DNA from: Protonemura montana
Lineage: Eukaryota > Arthropoda > Insecta > Plecoptera > Nemouridae
NCBI GenBank assembly: GCA_947568835.1
Contig: OX387605.1
Coordinates: 3,038,001-3,102,000, forward strand
Length of the DNA: 64,000 bases
Direction of reading: 5' to 3'
Shown: one piece after another, positions 39,201 through 46,109 of the stretch
How positions within the stretch are numbered: position 1 is the first letter of the stretch
Layout of the letters: each line of letters opens with the position of its first letter
Position numbers and translations under genes: made by a program
The notes under the pieces: generated by a model
What the model was told of the DNA's origin: nothing
Databases searched by the model: none
Seen by the model: the letters and a program-made list of their open reading frames with translations, nothing else

Positions 39201-42200
39201 TTAAAATTCTTATCAAATGGCGAAGGATTAGGAAAAATTGGGTTTATTAAGTTAAGACCCTCCCACCACGACTAATGGAAAATCGTTTCTTTGATCTCCC
39301 CACTCTAACAGCGCCGTTAGCACAAAGAAATAAATACAAAAATGCATTAATTGCTGTGAATTGTGCGACGGCACCGACATTTAGAATCTTTGCAACTTTA
39401 TTTGCCTGGCGTCACGTGGATGTCACGTCACTTTGATCATCTATTGCGCTTGATCTTTGATGCGATTTGCCCTCGCAACGCACCACAGAGCACCTGACAG
39501 ATAATAAAACGTCATACGACAAAGCCAACTCGGTTGGCAAGGGGACGGGGGGTTCGGCGTCGAGACCCGCGCACGCTATTGGCTGACGGTGCGTGCACGC
39601 GGCGACACGCTCGCAATGCGTCTTACAACTTGTGTAATATTAGAGCCACGACGACGACGAGTTTCAAAATGAGTTTTACATGTTTGCAGAAGCCTGGGGC
39701 CAGCGTGGGTTCACCTCAAGCGCGCGGCGTTTGCTTGCCAATAAATGTTATTGGGGAAGAAGCGACGCTAGAGTCACGGCGGCGTCGACCAATGGCGTCG
39801 CGGCGCCACGGCGGTGCGCGTCGGCAACTTGCTAACGCACGGTGAGTGAAAACAGCCACGCATTTGAACCTAGATGCGAAACCTGCGTGGGATCGGGGTT
39901 CAAAAACATTGGTGCGTTTTGAAATGGGTTTCGCTTGGTCCGTGCCTTTGCCGAAATGTATATTTGCCTGCCGATGGAGTTGCTTTAAATGGCGGCTGGA
40001 AAGGCTAAGCGGATTTTATGATAACACATTTACTTATGCCCGACAGATCATCATAAATTTAGAAGTCAACTTGAATATCGATCAATCTTTATAAGTGCTA
40101 ACCTCAACGATTTACATACATGTACCGATATTTTAAGTCATGATCATGTTACTGTAGAGGTGTGTGAAAAAGGGTGGCCACCAGCGCCATCGGGTATCAT
40201 CCTCCGTTACCACATGTTGCCGGCTTGTTTGTTCCGCAGAAGGCTTCGCATTAGCGCTGGATCTCTGACTTTACCAATGCACTCAAAGATACAGGCAAGA
40301 GGTTTTGCACATAATCCATTTCTTTCAAGAGCGCGATGGCAAAGAAATGGCAAATGGAATATATATATATTCTCAGTCAAGGAAACGTGAGGCAGTATTT
40401 TATGCGCTGATATTTCTTGCTACTTAGTGCTAGTTTTAAGAGTTTAGGTTAACAAGGTATTAAAAACTCATCTCCATGTTCATAGCCAATCAGATAGTTA
40501 TAATTTTACATCAACCTCCAATTTTCTTTTGACTGGACATAGAAAAACTGGGCCTAAAGTGGCTCAACACTATTTAGTATCGATCTACCGCATAAAAAAA
40601 AAAACATGAAGTGGCTCGATGGTTTTGTTTCTTTGCTCTCGCCAGTGTATGGTGCTAGGAACGTTTCCACCCCGCGTTGGCGAGGGATGATTTAGGCAGA
40701 ACCGGCAACGCTACCTGTGCGCAACTTGAGCAACTATTGCACGGCTGGGTCGATACAGTAGTGCTCTGTTCGAATCTGAACTACGATAAACGTTGTTTTG
40801 ATCGTGATGTACAATTTTGAATGTAAAATGTTTTGGCAAGACCCTATTTCTTAAATTGAAATGAGGGTGATGATGAACCTCTAGCTGAACGTTCAACCTT
40901 TAGTTCTTTCTATATAGGGGATCAAGATGATCAAAGCTATTGTGCTAAACATATATTTTTAGTCTGCCATAAGGTTTGGCGTATTTCAATTTCATATCTG
41001 AAAGAAAAAAGCAAATAATCAAAACATTAAACTGGTAATGAAACTGGTCATGAGGAAAAATGTAAGAACTGCGCCATGAGGGTGATAGTGTAAAACTTGT
41101 CGAACTAGTTGTGTCATCGGGAAGGCGGGGACAAAACCAAATCAAAACCGCTGGACAAGAACAAGGTGGAATACGGGACCGATTGATGCGTTGATTAACA
41201 ACAATGGGACGGAGACCTAATGACCAATATTGGTACTGATCTAATGAGGACCGATTTCACCAACATCTGTCTAAATTTAGTTTAAACTTGGTGCAGGATC
41301 AAGATTTGATATTCTTTAAATCAATGACATTTTGCAAACGTCAAGCTAGTAAAGTTAGTCGACATCAAACTAGAAAAATACAGTTTTCAGCACAGAGTTC
41401 AATTCAAAAGGCAATGTTTTCTATATAAATATACGTTTTGCCTGGCACTAATTTCTTTGAATTCGAAGAGCGGTTACAATTTTAAACCTCCATTTGGGTC
41501 GAAGACTATTTGGTTTACAATTTTAAACAGAGATCAGCACGAAGAGAAATAATGACAGCTTGAAAATTAAAAGTTTTATTTGGCAGAACAGTGCCTTCTT
41601 GAATTAATACTAGATTTGAAAGTGAATTTCATTTTTATTTTAGTATTTATGTAATTTTTTTCTTTTAAACCGTTTGAAATATCAGAAAATGATTAAAAAT
41701 ACATTTGACCTTTCAATCTAGTTTAAGCCAAGTTAAGCTCGATGTTGGTGATTTCGGGCGACATTGTTTTAAAATATTGTCTTAATAAGTCTAAAGCTCC
41801 GAACTCCATAAGGAGGCGGTTGGTCAGGATTGCACTTCAATAACTCATTGTTAAACTGTCATTGCCAGATGATTTCTTCACCGACAAATACAGAGGGCGC
41901 TTCTAGGTGGAGTCACCATCGTTTTGCGTGTTAAGAAATGTAATGTAATTATTTAATGCAGATTTCTCACATATGAGACTGGTTTATGATCAATTAGCTT
42001 GTATTAATGCTGAACTTTATGATTGATACACATATAACGATATTTTGAGTCCTAATGAGTCGTAACTTATTAAAGATTTGTTAAAAAAACGGTCTCAAGC
42101 GCCATCAGGTATCATCCGTTGTTACTACATGTTATCAGCTTGTTTCCTCCGCAGAAAACTTAACATTAACGCTGTCCCTCTGACTTTACCTGTGTAGTAA

Positions 42201-43087
42201 GGTCTGGATGAAATAGTTAGTCTTGTGTAGGTCTGATAAAGGTTCATTTATAACCATTGTACCATTTTAATTCAATTATAATAATTCAATTACGTCTGTC
42301 GGTTGCAATATCTTTACAATTGCTTCGTTTCAAACTTGTTAAGTGAAGAAGGAAAGTAAGAGGGAGCACAGCATACCGAAAAAGAAAATTGGCATTTGGA
42401 GGTGCCCTTATCAAGAAATGGCTAGAATTTCCTACAATTTTTAAGTTTTGGCAAATTGGCCTTTTCATTGTTTGATGTTTTGAGCTTTTTTGACCTACAG
42501 CTTAGCTAATCCTTCAATCTCAATACAGAGGAACAGAAAGACAGGATAAAATGGCCTTTAAAAACTAACAAAATTAAAATCATGAAACGTTTAGAAGAGA
42601 TTTTTATAAGATTTCAACATAAACTCACTTGCAATGAATGTTTACTGTCAACTACTGTAACGATCCCGTCGAGATAAATGTCGCTGCCCAGTTCTTTGTC
42701 AAGCCAAAATATAGAAGCGATAGGCCCTGGATCTGCCAGTCCTGTAGTCTCCAGTAAAACATAGTCAAATTTTCCACGTTTCTTCATCAAGTTCTCTATT
42801 GCTTTCACTCCATTGTCTTTGACAGAACAACAAAGACATCCGTTTCTCAGCTCGAGCCACTCTTCGTAGAGATCGCCATCCTGTCCGACGGAAACACTCT
42901 TTTCCAGGGCACTACCCTCACCGAATTCGTTTAAAATTACAGCGATTTTCTTGTCGTGTTGTTCGTTCAAAATGTAATTTAAGAGAGTTGTTTTTCCAGC
43001 ACCAAGATAACCTGTAATAATTGTCACAGGCACCGGCTTAAAAACGGCTTCTATTAACTCTGGGATTTCTTCGTCTGATGAATCCAT
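24105..43087 (-). CDS. ZNG1: ZNG1 (CBWD / COBW-domain) zinc-chaperone GTPase, six coding exons, 3' end missing
   Basis: G3E-family P-loop GTPase that in vertebrates and yeast delivers zinc to methionine aminopeptidase 1 (METAP1). Exons on the minus strand: 43087-42629, 37758-37691, 33602-33516, 31866-31762, 27820-27628, 24237-24105. All junctions are GT-AG and the phases agree (0, 2, 2, 2, 0, 1), giving one frame of 348 codons plus one base. Motifs: Walker A GYLGAGKT (26-33), metal-binding CxCC (C84, C86, C87), ETTGLADP Walker B/switch region (113-120), NKVD guanine specificity motif (187-190), CobW C-terminal domain from about 259. The N-terminal IPELIE (8-13) sits where the METAP1-docking motif CPELVP lies in human. 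The human protein is about 395 aa, so roughly 30 C-terminal residues, expected to begin GRNL-like, are on an unseen exon. Expected to act in cytosol or nucleus; GTP hydrolysis drives metal transfer (family knowledge). Confidence 0.93.
24238..27627 (-). other. ZNG1 intron 5
   Basis: 3.4 kb. It contains a GC-rich block at about 24.65-25.05 kb rich in GCC/GAC triplets, including GCCGACGCCGCCGACGCCGCC-like runs near 24890. This produces a long but low-complexity open frame that I do not call a gene. There is also a 12-base G run at 26368-26379 and a GTCGGC run near 26252-26266. 26.73-27.0 kb is CpG-rich with no recognised product. Confidence 0.7.
27628..27820 (-). CDS. ZNG1: ZNG1 exon 5 (start of CobW C-terminal domain)
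   Basis: 193 bp between GACTTCAG and AAG|GTAACG. It encodes 64 residues, including [13 protein letters not shown] and [11 protein letters not shown]. These correspond to the human segment HLDQSIVTITFEV ... FIQNLLWE. An Ala/Asp-rich loop ([13 protein letters not shown]) follows. An in-frame Met upstream lies in intron sequence and is not a start. Phase 2 in, phase 0 out. Confidence 0.93.
28777..28963. repeat. 10-bp minisatellite, consensus AGCCATGTCC
   Basis: About 18-19 imperfect copies of a 10-bp unit (variants AGCCCTGTCC, AGCTATTTCC, AGTCATGTCC). Substitutions among copies show it is older than the perfect 10-bp array at 3545. It lies inside ZNG1 intron 4 and produces a spurious open frame. 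Confidence 0.95.
31283..31373. repeat. 15/16-bp minisatellite, GGGACTGGTTTTGATA
   Basis: Six copies begin at 31283, 31298, 31313, 31328, 31344 and 31360, so the period drifts from 15 to 16 bases through a T-run change. It lies in ZNG1 intron 4, about 390 bases upstream (on the minus strand) of the exon 4 donor. Confidence 0.95.
31762..31866 (-). CDS. ZNG1: ZNG1 exon 4
   Basis: 105 bp between GTTACAG and AG|GTGAGC. It encodes [20 protein letters not shown] and on through LLDLAAYTG, matching the family's INGLGQILET...LDLHAFD region at the end of the GTPase domain. Phase 2 in and out. The exon is more GC-rich than its surrounding introns. Confidence 0.93.
31867..33515 (-). other. ZNG1 intron 3
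   Basis: 1.65 kb, the shortest ZNG1 intron found. It contains GTTAAC-bearing motifs near 31878-31900 and a short perfect palindrome (CGTGTTAAC, six-base spacer, GTTAACACG) at 32347-32370. No coding sequence or transposon is recognised. Confidence 0.7.
33516..33602 (-). CDS. ZNG1: ZNG1 exon 3 (NKxD motif)
   Basis: 87 bp between CCTTGCAG and ACG|GTGAGT. It completes an arginine codon and then encodes [18 protein letters not shown] and a following helix. NKVD is the guanine-base recognition motif (residues 187-190). Phase 2 in and out. Confidence 0.95.
35633..36817 (+). mobile_element. decayed hAT-superfamily DNA transposon with ends and target duplication
   Basis: The left end CATAGTTGGGGAAG and the inverted right end CATAGTTGGGAAGG form imperfect terminal repeats. 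They are flanked by 8-bp direct repeats TCAATGGT (35625-35632) and TCAATGAT (36818-36825), seven of eight identical; an 8-bp duplication is the hAT signature. The left subterminal region is packed with AAGATC/GATCTT motifs, with a few more near the right end; such subterminal clusters bind transposase in hAT elements. Inside, on the plus strand, is a remnant of the transposase C-terminal dimerisation domain (see separate entry). At 1185 bp it is far too short for an intact element, so it is an internally deleted or eroded copy. It sits in ZNG1 intron 2, opposite to the gene's strand. Confidence 0.85.
36234..36446 (+). pseudogene. hAT transposase C-terminal remnant
   Basis: The 70-codon frame ends with [20 protein letters not shown] followed by [21 protein letters not shown]. 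This matches the family pattern FPxLxxLxxxLLTIPVTSASxERSFSALRRIKTYLRSTMG of the hAT dimerisation domain. The conserved Glu-Arg-Ser-Phe is altered and the frame stops at the glycine before the usual QERLxxLALL tail. The catalytic core is not visible upstream, so it is a non-functional fragment. Confidence 0.85.
37691..37758 (-). CDS. ZNG1: ZNG1 exon 2
   Basis: 68 bp between CTTGCAG and AG|GTGAGA. It encodes 22 residues ending TLINEAE and the first two bases of an arginine codon. This matches the family segment that precedes the QVALAD helix, with a Pro/Asp-rich insertion ([10 protein letters not shown]) in the linker. Phase 0 in, phase 2 out, joining exons 1 and 3 exactly. Confidence 0.9.
38725..39180 (+). 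repeat. SINE-like element with two tandem 5S-rRNA-derived heads
   Basis: Two similar units (38725-38816 and 38817-38905) each contain the 5S core TCCTCGTGATATCACCGAAG, an A-box-like GTTAAGCAAC region and the C-box-like GGATGGGTGACC (GGATGAGCGACC in unit 2). That is the internal RNA polymerase III promoter layout of 5S genes. Both lack the normal 5' and 3' arms, so they are not functional 5S rRNA. The following 270 bases carry CGTCCTTCGGAAAAGACGTT and GCCGTACGACAAGAGTAGGCC, a tail layout I associate with 5S-derived (SINE3-type) retroposons. The end position is approximate. Confidence 0.65.
39570..39841 (+). other. candidate first exon, antisense within ZNG1 intron 1
   Basis: A CpG-rich block with a CCAAT box in reverse (ATTGG, 39578-39582) leads to an ATG in good context (CAAAATGA) at 39669. 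A stop-free frame of 57 codons plus two bases ends exactly at a strong donor (CACG|GTGAGTGA, cut after 39841). The translation ([15 protein letters not shown]..., then Arg-rich) resembles nothing I know, and no partner exon was found. It may be a non-coding first exon, a nested gene start, or chance. Confidence 0.35.
40088..40280. repeat. dispersed repeat, copy A
   Basis: This stretch is clearly similar to 42020-42195. Shared blocks include AGCGCCATCRGGTATCATCC, ACATGTT, RGCTTGTTT, CCGCAGAA and CTCTGACTTTACC in the same order and spacing. Weaker similarity extends upstream through CGATATTTTRAGTC. No frame or RNA gene is recognised. It is probably an old interspersed element. Confidence 0.75.
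42020..42195. repeat. dispersed repeat, copy B
   Basis: Diverged partner of the copy at 40088-40280, in the same orientation about 1.9 kb away, with small indels and roughly three quarters of positions matching by eye in the best 100 bases. Both lie in ZNG1 intron 1, so the pair may be two insertions or an old local duplication. Confidence 0.75.
42629..43087 (-). CDS. ZNG1: ZNG1 exon 1 (start codon, GTPase core)
   Basis: 153 codons, from ATG at 43087 to a phase-0 donor (CAA|GTGAGT). It holds the docking-like motif, Walker A, CxCC and Walker B. The ATG is preceded by AT-rich sequence with stops, and the N-terminus has the length usual for the family, so this start is secure. Reading past the donor would add only four residues before a stop, as expected for intron sequence. 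Confidence 0.95.
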
Positions 43088-43700
43088 TTAATCAATATTA
43101 TTATTTTACTTTATTTTCTATTTATTAGTATGTGTTGATTCTAAAATATTCGCATAAACATCACAAATTAGTAAATTCACTTCACACTAGCTTCCATGAT
43201 GGATTTAAAAATAAAGATTGGCAGGGCATGTGTTCAACAGCTGATGCGCACAAACCGACTCTAGCGGGAAACGAACGAACCTATACGCGACAAAGTTTGA
43301 ACGATCGACGCTAGGTGGTGTGCGAATGTTAAAATTCAAACTTGTGTCAATCTATCCCGCCCCAAAATAAGACCGGCGCGTTTCTCCGGCTCGCACGCCG
43401 CCCCTGCTCGGGCGTCGAATATGCGGCGGCTCACTCCAAAGTTGGCCGTCGCAAGTGTATCATGCAGCAAAACTAGCAGGCAGCCGACACCGCACTCCAA
43501 ACGTTATCAGAAAATGTTTTCTTTGCAGCAACCAACCAATACGAATCAGGCGCTGCTTCTATGTGACAGTGTTTGAAAGATTTGAATTGTGCGTAAAAAC
43601 AAGTGAATTAACGGCTTTTCAACTTGACGTTTCGTCAAAAAGAAAAAAAAACAGTTCGCGGATTATCTCGCGTATTTATAAGGTAACACATCTAAGGTTT
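43088..43700. promoter_or_regulatory. probable bidirectional promoter region upstream of ZNG1
   Basis: This lies between the ZNG1 start codon (minus strand) and the plus-strand exon candidate ending at 44003. The first 250 bases are AT-rich; 43350-43480 is CpG-rich. TATTTATAAG at 43673-43682 is a TATA-like sequence in plus orientation. The start sites themselves are not determined. Confidence 0.4.
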
Positions 43701-44003
43701 GGTAACCTGTTGTGTCACCGCATTTTTTTTTTAAATTCGATAAATCGTGATTTTTTCAATCGATGCTCTGTGTTGGCGAGCTGGTCTGTTCGGCGACGAC
43801 AAAGTGACAGTTGCAGAGACACGGCACGTGTGACAACGACGTCGTCGACGTCGCATGCAGTGAACTACGGGCGACGTGTTGTTTACGAAGCGAAGGGAGG
43901 CGTTGCATTGTCTTTCGGACAGTTGTCGTGTGCAAGCCTAAGTGTCCTATCAGTGTACAAATGCTCTGGAAGTGACGTCCAGCAACGACCGGTGCTAGTC
44001 TCG
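43700..44003 (+). other. candidate 5' exon of an unidentified divergent gene
   Basis: A CpG-rich segment begins about 30 bases after a TATA-like sequence and ends at a strong donor (TCTCG|GTGAGTGG). A 190-codon frame spans it (43455-44027), but the translation looks random and runs through the donor, so I read this as a possible untranslated first exon, not a protein. No downstream exon was recognised before the window ends. Confidence 0.35.
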
Positions 44004-44459
44004 GTGAGTGGCGAATCTAAAAACTAATTATTGATGGAAATCTACAATTGTGAGCGCCGGTGTTGTATTATTTTTTTGTACGAAAACCTTGCATGAGTGC
44101 TGCGTGAAAAGAACGAAAAGGCCTCTGAGAGATTGAGGAATTGATGGCAAACTATGAAAGGGTGTTTAATAATGCCGTTTGAAACCTTTTCGAGCGGAAT
44201 TTCAAAAGATTTCATGTATGAATAGGGCATTCTTTTAAAAACCTTACAATATTTTGCTAAAAACAGATCGGCGCTTGTCATTTGCAGCACGCTGGGTGGC
44301 CGTTAAAATGATATCAACTACATTTACACGAGATTTGAATTTGATATGAAAGAATCGAACACAGCGCTATGGTAAGCAATGCGAACTCGTACTTACGAAG
44401 TGCCATAAGGCAGCGGAAAACTAGGCGCGTGCCGAGATCTTTGTTTTCTTTTGAAACTT

Positions 44460-45350
44460 TTGGCAAGTAAGGGGGTGTATAAATGCCGGGAGCATCCAGA
44501 GTGCGCGGAAGGGCAACAACGTTGCGGTCGAGCCAGGATATACTTACGACTTTCCCCGTGAATTCAACTGGGATTTGCTAATTAACAATAGGATGCGCTC
44601 CATGCCTTTCGAAAACCTTCGGGAGACCCGTTAGCAATACGAGCTCCCTGCTTCTGCCGCTAGCAGCGAAAACCACCCCAAACCTAGCCGGTGAAACCCA
44701 CCCCTTTGCCCACAAGATCCGTGATATCGCATAAAAACACACAGCGCCCTTTCATGCAGCTTACATCACCATGTATTAAAAACCTATGAACCCTTCGCAT
44801 CAGTTTAGCGGGGCCCGGAAATACGGGGAAGGCATAACTAACCTCCGATCGCTTACATTTAACCCTCCCTCTTTCAAGTACTGCTATGGAGACCTGTAAC
44901 ACCTTCGTGTTTTCAATTTGATACAACGCTTAGACGGCAAATGATATGTGGTAGTTAACAAGGCTAAACCCCCCGCCCACCCCTCTTAACCCGAAACACT
45001 GGGAATCGATTGATCTAGTCCGCCCTATACCTATATATCGTGGACGTCGTTTCGGAGCTTAAAAAGCAGATAGCCGAAAGTGATATCGACCATCTAAGCC
45101 ATTTTTATGGTGAATTGCAAGCCGGCAGCAGTGATTGGAAGTTTATGAAGTCTTTTAAGAGTCTGGATCGGGATCTGCGTGGGACGGCGACGATTTGATC
45201 CCACTGGCGATCCGCGCGCGTTAGTGGCTGATAAACGCCTCAGCCTTGGTCAAAACTACGGGCTTTGTCGAGTCTTGGATAGACAAGTGTCGATGCACAA
45301 ATATACCCACGAGGTGTGTACTATTTTGTTCGCTGGTGTACATAATTAGG
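44460..45350 (+). pseudogene. decayed coding-like patch of unknown origin
   Basis: Several short stop-free plus-strand segments in different frames read like real protein. The clearest is 45019-45195 (59 codons, charged and aromatic-rich, e.g. ESDIDHLSHFYGEL). It is followed in the next frame, overlapping from 45185, by a second one (e.g. RRFDPTGDPRALVADKR) to about 45348. Upstream, near 44805-44835, a segment reads LAGPGNTGKA, like an eroded P-loop. Stops and frameshifts break all of them. I cannot name the source; an old large DNA transposon or viral insertion is possible. Confidence 0.3.
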
Positions 45351-46027
45351 GTATTTTCTTAATTTTGTAGTGTAACGTAATTATGAATTATTTATTAACA
45401 CCACACTTTTTTTAATTTGTGGCTTCTTACAAAACTAAGACCCCCTCTAGTCAAATACATAATTTTACATCAATATTTGGAAAGCTTAGATTGCATCAGT
45501 ACGGCGTCGAAAATCTTAGGAAAACTGCGGGAAAACTTGTTTGTCATTCTAGGAATCACGAACGCATTCTTAACTTTACAGTTTGGGAAAGAATGTTCAT
45601 TTTCGGGATTGTTATCATTTATTGTATGCCTTTCCCAGCATATTGTGTGCAAAAATTAGGAGACACAATCGAGTATCCAGTCATTAAATTTGAAATGCGC
45701 CCGCTATCAAGAAGTGGATCGCCAAGTGATTATCAGATCAGGACACAAACCTGCCACCATCAAACAAGCTGCAACGCGGATTCTGCAAGTGGTACGTCTT
45801 ACATTTATGGTCGCAGAAGGCGAACACCTATGCTGTACGGTAATCATCTCACATTTAAAATAGCTTGAATAGTAAAATATGAATATGCATCGGGTAGCGA
45901 ACGAACGAGCGAGCAAGCGAGGGATTATAAATGGAAATCACTCGGCAAGAGAGAGTAATTTCCCTGCACCTCGGCGCCGTCGAAGTGCGCCACCTCACTG
46001 GAGCAAGGCGGGGCACCTTGGGCACCT

Positions 46028-46109
46028 TGGCTCAGCCGTCGACGGGCACAACGCGCACCTCTCTTACTGGAAAACTAGCCGAGGTACCTGGCCCTCGACG
46101 GCTGAGCCA
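46028..46109. repeat. near-perfect inverted repeat, about 18-bp arms
   Basis: TGGCTCAGCCGTCGACGGG at 46028-46046 pairs with CCCTCGACGGCTGAGCCA at 46092-46109, with one mismatch or bulge, across a 45-base loop. A direct repeat GGGCACCTTGG lies just before it. No gene context is evident. Confidence 0.75.

Larger units (their letters stand above)
37759..42628 (-). other. ZNG1 intron 1
   Basis: 4.9 kb, the longest found. It contains a 21-base C run (38347-38367), a tandem 5S-rRNA-like repeat (38725-39180), an opposite-strand exon candidate with promoter features (39570-39841) and two diverged copies of an unnamed repeat (about 40088-40280 and 42020-42195). The remainder is AT-rich. Confidence 0.75.

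Noticed and set aside
43455-44027. 190-codon plus-strand frame as a protein-coding gene
   Set aside because: Translation is Ser/Arg/Cys-rich with no domain, and the frame runs through a strong splice donor. I kept only the possible non-coding exon.
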